A DNA stretch of 46,462 bases from an uncultured Alphaproteobacteria bacterium. Its GTDB lineage: Bacteria; Pseudomonadota; Alphaproteobacteria; Rhizobiales; Aestuariivirgaceae. The stretch lies in NCBI GenBank assembly GCA_937872985.1, contig CALMUW010000040.1, positions 1-46,462 of the forward strand, written 5' to 3'. How positions within the stretch are numbered: position 1 is the stretch's first letter; each line of letters starts with the position of its first letter. Below the pieces are notes generated by a model that saw nothing but the letters and a program-made list of their open reading frames with translations, was not told the DNA's origin and searched no databases. The position numbers and the translations under genes were made by a program. This document shows positions 22,393 to 30,657 of the stretch, in pieces.

Positions 22393-24023
22393 CAGAGTTG
22401 CTCGGGCACCATGTCGATCGCCCCGCAGGGACACTCGGCGGCACAGAGGCCGCAGCCCTTGCAATAGTCGTAGTCGATGCGGAAGCGCTGGCCCGGCCCC
22501 AGCTTGATGACCGCATTGTCCGGGCACACGCCATAGCAATTGTCGCACTCGAAGCAATTGCCGCAGGAGAGACAGCGCCGCGCCTCGTAGAGGGCGTTGG
22601 TCTCGTCCAGCCCGCCCACCACCTCCTCGAAGGTGTTGACGCGCCGCGCCGCCGTGATCATCGGCCGCACGGTCGCCGGGGCGTCCTCGTAATACCAGGT
22701 GTTGAGCCGGTCGAAGCTGGCCAGGCCATGTTTGTCCGTGGCCTGACTGTCCGCCCCGCGCAGGAAGGCGTCGATATGGCGGGCCGCCTTCTTGCCGTGG
22801 CCCACGGCCACCGTGACGGTGCGCTCCGAGGGCGCCATGTCGCCGCCGGCGAAGACGCCCCTGCGGCCCGTCATCATGTTGGGTGAAACCTTGACCACGC
22901 CGTTTTCGATCTCGATGCCGGGGCACTTGTCGAGCAGCGACAGGTCGACGTCCTGTCCCAGCGCCAGCACGAGCGAATCCGCCTCCAGCGTTTCAAATTC
23001 GCCGGTGGGCTGGGGAAAGCCCTTGTCGTCGAGCGCCATCTTCTCGATCTGCATGGTCCCGCCATCGACGTTCTTGATGGTGGAGAGCCATTTCATGGAG
23101 ATGCCTTCGTCCAGCGCCTCCTCCAGCTCGAAGTCATGGGCAGGCATCTTCTCGCGCGTCCGGCGGTAGACGATGATCGCCTCTTCAGCGCCAAGCCGTT
23201 TTGCTGTGCGCGCCACGTCAAGCGCCGTATTGCCGCCGCCATAGACCACCACGCGGCGGCCGAGCAGCGGCGGCTCCTCGCCCTCCATGGAGCGTAACAG
23301 AGAGACCGCGTCCAGCACCTTGGCGGCCCCCGCCGCCGGAATATAGGCGCGCTTGGCGATATGGGCGCCGACCGCCAAGAAGGCCGCGTCAAAGCCGCCC
23401 TCGGTCACGGCCTTTTCGATGTCATCCACCTTGTCGTTGAGGCTCAGCGTCACCCCCATGGCGGTGATGCGCTTCACCTCGGCGTCGATGATGTGCCGCG
23501 GCAGGCGATACTTCGGAATGCCGAACCGCATCATGCCGCCGGCCAGCGGCCCGGCCTCACGGATCACCACCGCATGGCCCAGGCGGCGCAGGTGATAGGC
23601 GGCGGAAAGACCCGCCGGGCCCGCGCCCACCACCAGAACCTTCTTGCCGGTCTCGGCCTCCGGCGCGGCAAAGCCCCAGCCCTTGGCTATGGCGAGGTCG
23701 CCCAGGAAGCGTTCCACCGCGTTGATGCCCACCGCCTCGTCGATCTGGGCGCGGTTGCAGGCCCCTTCGCAAGGATGATAGCAGACGCGACCCATGATGG
23801 CGGGCAGGGGATTGTTGCGGGTGAGCGCCCGGAAGGCCTGTTCATAGTCGCCCGCTTCAGCGTGCGACAGCCAGCCCTGGATATCCTCGCCCGCCGGACA
23901 GGCGGCATTGCACGGCGGCAGCCTGTCGACATATTCGGGCCTGAGCGTGCGCCAGGAGCCGGTGTGATTGACCCGGCTGGTGCCGACATCGAGGGTGATG
24001 GCATAGGGATGCTTCACGGCCAT
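22392..24023 (-). CDS. Flavoprotein-ferredoxin subunit of a 2-oxoacid oxidoreductase (GltD-like)
   Basis: A 543-residue multidomain electron-transfer protein. The N-terminus has the GltD-type iron-sulfur cysteines (CNAACPAGEDIQGWL, CYHPCEGACNR; residues about 38-90). An FAD fold follows, VLVVGAGPAGLSAAYHL near residue 128, and an NAD(P) fold with VVYGGGNTALDVARTAK near residue 262. The C-terminus (from about 475) holds two four-cysteine ferredoxin motifs: CGNCFECDNCYGVCP and CKGCGLCAAECP. It likely carries electrons between the oxidoreductase core and NAD(P). It starts 3 bp after the beta-subunit stop. The domain order resembles a fusion of the GltD-like and ferredoxin subunits of phenylglyoxylate:acceptor oxidoreductase. 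Confidence 0.88.
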   Translation of the reverse strand: MAVKHPYAITLDVGTSRVNHTGSWRTLRPEYVDRLPPCNAACPAGEDIQGWLSHAEAGDYEQAFRALTRNNPLPAIMGRVCYHPCEGACNRAQIDEAVGINAVERFLGDLAIAKGWGFAAPEAETGKKVLVVGAGPAGLSAAYHLRRLGHAVVIREAGPLAGGMMRFGIPKYRLPRHIIDAEVKRITAMGVTLSLNDKVDDIEKAVTEGGFDAAFLAVGAHIAKRAYIPAAGAAKVLDAVSLLRSMEGEEPPLLGRRVVVYGGGNTALDVARTAKRLGAEEAIIVYRRTREKMPAHDFELEEALDEGISMKWLSTIKNVDGGTMQIEKMALDDKGFPQPTGEFETLEADSLVLALGQDVDLSLLDKCPGIEIENGVVKVSPNMMTGRRGVFAGGDMAPSERTVTVAVGHGKKAARHIDAFLRGADSQATDKHGLASFDRLNTWYYEDAPATVRPMITAARRVNTFEEVVGGLDETNALYEARRCLSCGNCFECDNCYGVCPDNAVIKLGPGQRFRIDYDYCKGCGLCAAECPCGAIDMVPEQL

Positions 24024-24026
24024 GGC

Positions 24027-25043
24027 TCAACCCTCCATCAGCCCATAATCGGCTATGTTGCGGTCGGCCATGGCCTGAATGCGCGCCACGCGCGGGTCGG
24101 GTTCGGCCCCCTTGAACAGATGGGCATAGCGCTTTTGCAGCTTGAGATAATCGGTCACGGGGACACGCCTTCTGATCTTGCGCACGGTGGTGATGCGGCC
24201 ATGCTCGGCCTCGAACACCGGGAAGAGGCCCGTCTCGATGGCCAGACGCGCCAGCTTGATGGTGTCGCCGGAGTGCGCGCCCCAGCCCAGGGGACAGGGC
24301 ACATTGATGTGGATGTAGCGCGCGCCATGGAAGCCCATGGCTTTGGTCACTTTGGCTTCCAGGTCATGCAGGTCGGCCACACTGGCGGTCGCCACATAGG
24401 GAATGTCATGGGCCACCGCGATCTTGGGCACGAATTTGCCGGTGCCGAAGACATTGCCGGGCTCCGGGCCCAGGTTGGGCGTGGTGGCGGTGCGCGCGGC
24501 GGGCGGCGTGGCGGACGAGCGCTGCACGCCGGTGTTCATGTAACCCTCGTTGTCATAGCAGATGTAGAGCACGTCATCGTTGCGCTCGAACATGCCGGAG
24601 AGACAGCCGAAGCCGATGTCGGTGGTGCCGCCGTCGCCGCCCTGGGCCACGGTGCGCACCGTGCGCTTGCCGGTCACGCGCATGGCCGCCGCCACGCCGG
24701 TCGCCACCGCGGCCGCATTGCCGAAGAGCGAATGCAGCCAGGGCATCTGCCAGGAGGTTTCGGGATAGGGCGTGGTGAAAACCTCAAGGCAGCCCGTGGC
24801 ATTGACCGCGATGAGCTGGTTATTGGCGGCGCGCATGGCCGCGTCGATGGCGTAGCGCGCGCCCAAAGCCTCGCCGCAACCCTGACAGGCACGGTGCCCG
24901 CAGGTCAGCGAATTGCTGCGCTCGATGGAGGCCTGCACATTGCGCTCGGCCTCGGAGACGAGGCGGTTGCCCACCGTGTGGGTGCCCTTCTGGTAGAACT
25001 TCAGTTTCTGCACCGCGTCCATGGTCTTCGGAGCCTCGTTCAT
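24027..25043 (-). CDS. 2-oxoacid:ferredoxin oxidoreductase, beta subunit (TPP-binding)
   Basis: The 338-residue protein is the thiamine diphosphate subunit of the pyruvate:ferredoxin oxidoreductase family. The TPP motif runs from GDGGTTDIGFG to YDNEGYMNTG (about residues 133-170). CGHRACQGCGEAL near residue 48 supplies iron-sulfur cysteines, with a further cysteine at CYDNE. LNVPCPLGW-like sequence (HINVPCPLGWGAHSGDTIKL) is conserved in PorB. Together with the alpha and gamma subunits it would convert a 2-oxoacid and CoA to acyl-CoA and CO2. It overlaps the alpha subunit by 4 bp. The substrate cannot be read from the sequence. Confidence 0.92.
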   Translation of the reverse strand: MNEAPKTMDAVQKLKFYQKGTHTVGNRLVSEAERNVQASIERSNSLTCGHRACQGCGEALGARYAIDAAMRAANNQLIAVNATGCLEVFTTPYPETSWQMPWLHSLFGNAAAVATGVAAAMRVTGKRTVRTVAQGGDGGTTDIGFGCLSGMFERNDDVLYICYDNEGYMNTGVQRSSATPPAARTATTPNLGPEPGNVFGTGKFVPKIAVAHDIPYVATASVADLHDLEAKVTKAMGFHGARYIHINVPCPLGWGAHSGDTIKLARLAIETGLFPVFEAEHGRITTVRKIRRRVPVTDYLKLQKRYAHLFKGAEPDPRVARIQAMADRNIADYGLMEG

Positions 25044-26329
25044 GACGCGCCCTCCGCCGCTTCGCGCGCCCGGGCCTTCTCGGCCTTCTCGCGCTCCAGA
25101 ATCTTGAGAATGTTTTCCGCCGCCGGTCCCGCGCGCCGCGCCTTGCCGCGGCGGTGGATTTCGCGGGCAATCACCCGGTCATTGAGATCGAGGAAATGCG
25201 GCCCCTCCCAGGGCTGCACCATGGCCTGACGGAAAAGCCGCGACAGGGAAGCCTTGGTCACGGGCCTGCCGCCCAGACCGCAGATGGCGGAATGCAGGTT
25301 GGGGGCATCGTCCATGTTGCGGAAGGCGATGGCGACGTTGGAGGCCAGCGGCCCGCCCATGCCGGGGTCGAGCGCCTTGTCGATCACCAGCACATCGCGG
25401 GCATGGGCCAGGGCCTCCTGCAGGGCGCGCACGGGGAAGGGCCGGAAGGTGACGAGGCTCACCAGCCCGATGGCGATGTCCTCGGCCCGCATCTCGTCGA
25501 TCACGTCCTTGATGGTGCCGTTGATGGAGCCCATGGCCACCACCACGAATTCCGCATCCTCGGTGTGATAGCTGCGCAGCAGCCCGCCCGCCACGCGCCC
25601 GAACAGCTTGGCGAACTGCTGGGACAGGGTTTCGATCAGGCGGAAGGAAGTCTGCTGCTTGTAATATTGCAGATAGCGCACCTCGGTGAAGGCGTCGGGC
25701 CCCACCATGGCGCCGATGGACATGGGATGCTCCACATCCAGCACCTGCACCGGCTCGTAGGGCGGCAGATAGGCATCGACGATCTTCTGGTCGGGAATGT
25801 CGATGCGCTCCATGGCATGGGTCAGGATGAAGCCATCGACGCACACCATGGTGGGCACCGACAGCTCCTCGGCCAGACGGAAGGCGATGATATGCAGGTC
25901 CGCCGCCTCCTGGTTGGTCTCGGCGAAAAGCTGGATCCAGCCGGATTCGCGCAGTGCCATGGCGTCGGAATGGTCATTCCAGATGTTGATGGGCGCCCCG
26001 ATGGCGCGGTTGCCCAGGGTCATGACGATGGGCAGGCCGAGACCGGCGGCATTGTAAACCGCCTCGGCCATGAACAGGAGGCCCTGGCTGGCGGTCGCCG
26101 TATAGGCGCGCGCGCCTGCGGCGGAAGCGCCGATCGCCACCGACAGGGCGGCGAATTCGCTCTCCACGTTGATGAATTCACAGTTCTCGAGGGTGCCGTC
26201 GCGCACCAGCTCGCCCACCCCTTCCACGATGTGGGTCTGGGGCGTGATGGGATAGGCGCAGATGACCTGCGGACGGCACAGCGCGATGGTGCGCGCCATG
26301 GCCTTTGAGCCTTCCAATTGCTCAAGCAT
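25040..26329 (-). CDS. 2-oxoacid:ferredoxin oxidoreductase, alpha subunit
   Basis: A 429-residue PorA-type subunit with the pyrimidine-binding and transketolase-C-like domains. The beginning EGSKAMARTIALCRPQVICA followed by YPITPQTHIVEGVGEL is the family start. ESEFAALSVAIGASAAGAR and TATASQGLLFMAEAVYNAAG contact the cofactor. The C-terminal half has VVVAMGSINGTIKDVID and the transketolase-C segment VSLVTFRPFP. I chose the ATG at 26329 by family alignment; it overlaps the gamma-subunit stop by 8 bp. An in-frame start at 26392 adds a non-conserved leader. A Lys/Arg/Glu-rich tail of about 25 residues follows the last domain. Confidence 0.92.
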   Translation of the reverse strand: MLEQLEGSKAMARTIALCRPQVICAYPITPQTHIVEGVGELVRDGTLENCEFINVESEFAALSVAIGASAAGARAYTATASQGLLFMAEAVYNAAGLGLPIVMTLGNRAIGAPINIWNDHSDAMALRESGWIQLFAETNQEAADLHIIAFRLAEELSVPTMVCVDGFILTHAMERIDIPDQKIVDAYLPPYEPVQVLDVEHPMSIGAMVGPDAFTEVRYLQYYKQQTSFRLIETLSQQFAKLFGRVAGGLLRSYHTEDAEFVVVAMGSINGTIKDVIDEMRAEDIAIGLVSLVTFRPFPVRALQEALAHARDVLVIDKALDPGMGGPLASNVAIAFRNMDDAPNLHSAICGLGGRPVTKASLSRLFRQAMVQPWEGPHFLDLNDRVIAREIHRRGKARRAGPAAENILKILEREKAEKARAREAAEGAS

Positions 26330-26909
26330 GTTCAGTCTCCGTGGCGGCAAGGCGCAGGCGCACCAGATCATGGGCGGCCTGGGCGCAGGCAATGTTGGCT
26401 TCGCCCACCTTGCCGGGGAAGGTGCGGGCGATGGCCTCCATCACGGAAGCCAGTTTCACCACATCGGTAAAGGCGGTGAGCGCGCCCAGCAGCGCGGTAT
26501 TGGGGGCGGGCCTGCCGATGTGCTGGCGGGCAAGGTCGGTGGCGGGGCAGGTCTGGGCATGGCCCTCGGGCAGCCTGGCCACCGCGCCATCGAGGTGGAT
26601 GTCGGCAAAGCTGCGATTGGTGTTGACCAGCAGATGACCCCCGGGCTGCAAGCCCTCCAGCACATCCAGCGACTTGAACAGGGTGGCGTCCTGCACGATC
26701 AGGACGTCGGGGGTCTGGATCGGCTCGCGCAGGCGGATTTCCTTGTCCGCGATGCGGCAGAAGGCCACCACCGGCGCCCCCATGCGCTCGGACCCGAAAC
26801 TGGGGAAGGCCTGGGCATGCTTGCCCTCGAGGAAGGCGGCAACCGACAGCATTTCGGCGGCTGTCACCACGCCCTGGCCGCCGCGCCCGTGAATTCTGAT
26901 TTGGAACAT
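26322..26909 (-). CDS. 2-oxoacid:ferredoxin oxidoreductase, gamma subunit
   Basis: A 195-residue PorG-type subunit. It begins FQIRIHGRGGQGVVTAAEML, the family signature, and continues with QAFPSFGSERMGAPVVAFCR. The middle contains VLIVQDATLFKSLDVLEGL and the end NTALLGALTAFTDVVKL. The ATG at 26909 gives the canonical start MFQIRIHGRGG; upstream in-frame sequence to 27002 is not conserved. It is the first gene of the four-gene minus-strand operon gamma-alpha-beta-flavoprotein, spaced 97 bp from the sortase gene on the same strand. Confidence 0.92.
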   Translation of the reverse strand: MFQIRIHGRGGQGVVTAAEMLSVAAFLEGKHAQAFPSFGSERMGAPVVAFCRIADKEIRLREPIQTPDVLIVQDATLFKSLDVLEGLQPGGHLLVNTNRSFADIHLDGAVARLPEGHAQTCPATDLARQHIGRPAPNTALLGALTAFTDVVKLASVMEAIARTFPGKVGEANIACAQAAHDLVRLRLAATETEHA

Positions 26910-27005
26910 GATGGGTCCCTTGGACTCGAAGCACCGGGAGTCTAATCCCTTTGCCGCCAAAGGCAATTGACTGGCGCTCCTCAACTCCCCGGATGTGCGC
27001 AAAAT

Positions 27006-27593
27006 TTACTGCCTGATTGTCAGGCCATCCTCCAGCCGGGCTGTGACCACATAGCGCAGCGGCCCGTGCAGGGTGCCGTCGAGCGGCCAGCAACTGGCCA
27101 GCGCCAGATGAAAGCCGGGGGCGTGGGCGTCGATGCCCGACCGGTCGAAGCGCACCACCTCCGCCGCCGTCACCCGATAGGCAAAGCGCAGGCCATTGGC
27201 GCGGGTGACGGTGATCTCGTCGCCCGGCGTCAACTGGCCAAGGAAGGCAAAATGCGTGTCGCGGTGGGCGGCATAGACGGCTGTGCCCCGCTCACCGGCG
27301 TCAGGGGTTCCCGCCACATGGCCCGGGCCGAAGGCCAGCGCCTGACCGGAGCCGCTTTCCAGCACAATTTCGGAAACCCCAAGGCGGCCGACCTCCAGCC
27401 GCGCCACCGGCCAGGTGTCGGCCCAGGCCCAGGGCTTCACCGGCTGGCCCGTGGCCAGCGTCTGGCTGAAGGCCCGCTCCAGCAGAACCTGCGCCACCAC
27501 GGCCTTGCCCTTGATCCACAGGCCCTGGCCCACGAGCACAAGACCCAGCGCGGCAAGGACCGCCGCGCCGAGGAGTGTGAGGTGCCGCTTCAT
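27006..27593 (-). CDS. Class GN sortase
   Basis: A Gram-negative sortase of 195 residues. The N-terminal membrane anchor is at about residues 7-25. The catalytic triad is visible: His in YAAHRDTHFAFLGQL, Cys in LASCWPLDGTLHGPLRYVV (about residue 169), and Arg in the same stretch. VTRANGLRFAYRVTAAEVV is the usual beta-barrel core. Sortases cut a C-terminal LPxTx-type signal and transfer the protein. The start overlaps the stop of the upstream target gene by 4 bp, so one dedicated substrate is likely. The acceptor in the envelope is unknown for this class. Confidence 0.92.
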   Translation of the reverse strand: MKRHLTLLGAAVLAALGLVLVGQGLWIKGKAVVAQVLLERAFSQTLATGQPVKPWAWADTWPVARLEVGRLGVSEIVLESGSGQALAFGPGHVAGTPDAGERGTAVYAAHRDTHFAFLGQLTPGDEITVTRANGLRFAYRVTAAEVVRFDRSGIDAHAPGFHLALASCWPLDGTLHGPLRYVVTARLEDGLTIRQ

Positions 27594-29743
27594 GCCGCCT
27601 GCCTCCGGCGCGCCGCCGCCATCAGGCCGAAACCGAGGAGCGACAGGCCAAGGCCCAGCATCAGGAAGAGATCGGCCAGGGTCGCGGTCTGCGGCAGGTC
27701 CACCGTGTCGGCGGGATGATCCGCGGTGACGGGCCTGGTGGAAATCTTGATCGCCCGGGCGGCATCATCGCTGCTGGTGGGCCGCATCTCGCCCTGCGGA
27801 CCGAAGACCTGATCGAACTCCCAGCCATAGGGCAGGTTGAGCGGCACCTCGGCGCGGCTGAGGGGCGCATCGGCCGGCCGGGTCCGCGCCGCCTCCACCG
27901 CCACAAGGCTCGTCACCCGGCTCACCAGATGATGCGCCAGCGCCAGCGCCAGAATGCGGCGGTCGGCCTCGTCGCTGCTGATCTGGCCCAGCTCGCCCGC
28001 CACCTCGGCATCGGCGATTCCGCGCCGCGCCCAGAGCTTGCCAATGCCCTGGCCCTGTCGTGCCTGCCTGAGATCAAGGGCGAGGCTCCACGGCTGGTCA
28101 TTGCTGACGCCCGACACGGTGAGATGATCGGCCTTGGCGTCGAGCTTCGCCAGCAGCGTCAGGGGTTCGCCCTTGAACAGGTCGGGCAGGGGATTGGGCG
28201 TCAGCTCCGCCGTGCCGTTGAGGCTGGCGGCAAGGCCCGTCGCCACCGGGGCCTCGATGCGGGCGAGAAGACCGCGCATCCCGTCCTCCACCTCAGCGCC
28301 AGAGCCGATGTGGGTGAAGCTGCCCCGGCCCAGTTCGGCGGCCCGGGTCATGAGATGGGAGTTGGGGGCCGAGCCGATGCCCACCATGAAGATGCGGCTG
28401 CGGCCGGCCCGCCCGCCGATCAGCCGGAAGAATTCCTCCTCGTTGCCGATATCGCCATCGGTAAGGAAGATCACCTGGCGCAGGAAGGACGGGTCCCCGG
28501 CGTTCCGGTCCACCAGTGCGGCCTTGAGCGGCGGGATCATCTCGGTGCCGCCACCCGCTTCCAGATTGCCGACGAAGGTTTTCGCCTCCTGCACCTTGTC
28601 CGGCGTGGCCTGCACCGCATCGCCGAAGAGAATGTCCATGCTGTCGTCAAAGCGGATGACGTTGAAGCGGTCCTCCGGCTTCAGGCGGTCCAGCGCATAG
28701 ATCAGGCTGGCCTTGGCCTGGGTCATGGAGGTGCCGCCCATGGAGCCGGAATTGTCGATGACGAAGACCACCTCGCGCGGCCTGCGCGGCGTGACAGCCT
28801 TCGGTTCCGGCGGGTTCACCTGCGCCAGCAGATAACGCTCCGTCCCCACCTGTTCGATGAAGCCGGTGGCGCTGGCGATGGCCGCCGGGCTGGCCGTCCA
28901 GTTCAGCACGAAGTCGCGGTTCGCCGGCACCGTGCCGTCGCGGAAATGAATGACGCGGGTGTTGGCGTCAGGGCTTTCGGCGCTGATGGCATGATAGGGG
29001 CTATCCACCGTGGCGGGGGCAAAGCCCGGCTGCAGGGTCAGCGTCAGGCTCACCGGATTGACCGGGCCATGATGGGCCGGGTCCAGCACCGGCGGTTCGG
29101 GTGGCGCATCGGAGGCCATGCCACCGCCTGTGCTGGCGAGGTCAGCGCCGGAGGCCGTGTCGTGCCCGGGCGGCGTATAGCGCGGTCCCATGACCAGCGG
29201 CACCCGGAGCTGAAACGCATCGCCCGAGCGCTGCACCGCCTCCTGATATTCCATCTGGATGACGATGGCCTCATGCGGGCCGATATTGGCCACCTGGTTG
29301 GTGAACAGATTGGGCCGCGACTGCTCCATCAGCGCGGCCTTCTGGCCCGCCGCCTTGGCCTGGTCATAAACCTCCTGGGCCTCCTTCTTCTCCTTCACCG
29401 TGCCCACGATGACGCGCTGGCCCACCACCATGGTGAGCGTGTCGACCGCCGCACCATCAGGCAGCGGAAAGACATAGACCCCCTCGACCCAGCCAGCAGT
29501 GGGGTTTTCAAAGCGCTGGGTCAGGCGGGTGCGGGCAATGGGCCCGGTGACCGTGACAGTAAAGTCCGAGGCCACCGCCGGGGCCTCCACATACTGCCCC
29601 GGCGTCTGGGATTCGAAGAGAAGCGCGCCGCTGCCCATCTCGCCGGGTGAAACAAGGCGTGGCGGCTGGGCCAGGGCGGCGGCGGCGAAGGCCACAAGCC
29701 AGCCAAGGCTCAGGGCCAGTCGGGTCGGAAATGCGCGGATCAT
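27590..29743 (-). CDS. VIT/VWA-domain sortase target protein
   Basis: This 717-residue exported protein is the partner of the GN sortase. It has a signal peptide (about residues 1-25, ending AALAQP). A vault-like VIT domain (about 45-175) includes TQRFENPTAGWVEGVYVFPL and GTVKEKKEAQEVYDQAKAAG. A VWA domain starts near 322 with VVFVIDNSGSMGGTSM, an intact DxSxS metal site. The C-terminus has LPQTA (about 682-686), a hydrophobic helix and RRR, the sortase signal layout. The ATG at 29743 has AGGAG 6 nt upstream; the longer frame to 30136 runs through the divergent gene. It resembles inter-alpha-trypsin-inhibitor heavy chain. Confidence 0.93.
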   Translation of the reverse strand: MIRAFPTRLALSLGWLVAFAAAALAQPPRLVSPGEMGSGALLFESQTPGQYVEAPAVASDFTVTVTGPIARTRLTQRFENPTAGWVEGVYVFPLPDGAAVDTLTMVVGQRVIVGTVKEKKEAQEVYDQAKAAGQKAALMEQSRPNLFTNQVANIGPHEAIVIQMEYQEAVQRSGDAFQLRVPLVMGPRYTPPGHDTASGADLASTGGGMASDAPPEPPVLDPAHHGPVNPVSLTLTLQPGFAPATVDSPYHAISAESPDANTRVIHFRDGTVPANRDFVLNWTASPAAIASATGFIEQVGTERYLLAQVNPPEPKAVTPRRPREVVFVIDNSGSMGGTSMTQAKASLIYALDRLKPEDRFNVIRFDDSMDILFGDAVQATPDKVQEAKTFVGNLEAGGGTEMIPPLKAALVDRNAGDPSFLRQVIFLTDGDIGNEEEFFRLIGGRAGRSRIFMVGIGSAPNSHLMTRAAELGRGSFTHIGSGAEVEDGMRGLLARIEAPVATGLAASLNGTAELTPNPLPDLFKGEPLTLLAKLDAKADHLTVSGVSNDQPWSLALDLRQARQGQGIGKLWARRGIADAEVAGELGQISSDEADRRILALALAHHLVSRVTSLVAVEAARTRPADAPLSRAEVPLNLPYGWEFDQVFGPQGEMRPTSSDDAARAIKISTRPVTADHPADTVDLPQTATLADLFLMLGLGLSLLGFGLMAAARRRQAA

Positions 29744-29894
29744 GGAAGCTCCTGTCTGCCCCCTCTCGGGCAGTCCATCCCTCGCGCGATTCCCCGCACC
29801 GCGGCAGCGTTGTTTACGGTCTTCTTCGGCCAGGCTTTTCACCGCCCCGCACCGCTGGCAAAATCCGGCAAATTCGTGCAGAAATGTCCGTGCC

Positions 29895-30653
29895 ATGAGC
29901 GACGCCCAACTCTCCGCCGCCGAGAATGACCTGATCGCCCGCCGCATCCGCGAGGAACTGGCGCGCCGCCGCATCAGCCGCCAGTTTCTGGCCGACGCCG
30001 CCAGGCTCTCGCTTTCCACCCTGGAGAAGGCGCTCTCCGGCCAGCGCCCCTTCACGCTCGCCAGCGTGGTGCGGCTGGAGGAGGCGCTGAACATCGGCCT
30101 GCGCGCCAGCGGGGCCGCGCCGCAGGGCAGCCGCAATGGCGAGGTCGCGCCGGAAACGCTCGGTGCCTATGCCCGCCCCGCCGTGCGCTGGATTCTCGGC
30201 GACTACCTCACCATCCGCCCGTCCTTCTCCACGCCCGATGCCTATTACGCCTATTGCACCAGCATCCTCTGGGACGAGGACAAGGCCCATCTGGTCTTCC
30301 GTGAGTCCGAGCGCCGGGATGCCGCCTATACCCAGTCGGGCGATGTCTCGGTGCCGCACCAGTCGGGCTACATCTATCTCGTCACCAACAAGCTCGGCCA
30401 ATATCGGCTCATCATCCTGTCGCGGCCGGCCATATCGGGCGAAATGTTCGGGCTGCTCACCACCCTGCAATCGGGCCGGGGGCCGCAGCTTCTGCCCGTG
30501 TCAACGCCCCTGGTGCTGGCTCCCTTGAGCCGCTTCGGCCGGGGTTTTCAATTCGGCAAGGTGCTGCCCGACAATCCTGCCTATGAAACGTGCCGTGACC
30601 TCATGAAGCGCGTCACCGACGAGCCCTTCGCGCTCCTCGGACCGAGTGTCTGA
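29895..30653 (+). CDS. XRE-family regulator with large C-terminal sensor-like domain
   Basis: The 252-residue protein has an N-terminal HTH at about residues 14-70 (ARRIREELARRRISRQFLAD, then LSLSTLEKALSGQRPFTL). The remaining 180 residues show no domain I can name. They contain WILGDYLTIRPSFSTPDAYY, YCTSILWDEDKAHLVFRESE and GYIYLVTNKLGQYRLIILSR, which look like a beta-rich ligand or substrate-sensing fold. The ATG at 29895 starts MSDAQLSAAENDLIARRI. It diverges from the sortase target, sharing 151 bp of upstream DNA with tandem TGGCAAAATC/CGGCAAATTC repeats (29856-29875). Control of the sortase pair is an inference from position. Confidence 0.8.
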   Translation: MSDAQLSAAENDLIARRIREELARRRISRQFLADAARLSLSTLEKALSGQRPFTLASVVRLEEALNIGLRASGAAPQGSRNGEVAPETLGAYARPAVRWILGDYLTIRPSFSTPDAYYAYCTSILWDEDKAHLVFRESERRDAAYTQSGDVSVPHQSGYIYLVTNKLGQYRLIILSRPAISGEMFGLLTTLQSGRGPQLLPVSTPLVLAPLSRFGRGFQFGKVLPDNPAYETCRDLMKRVTDEPFALLGPSV

Positions 30654-30657
30654 TCCA

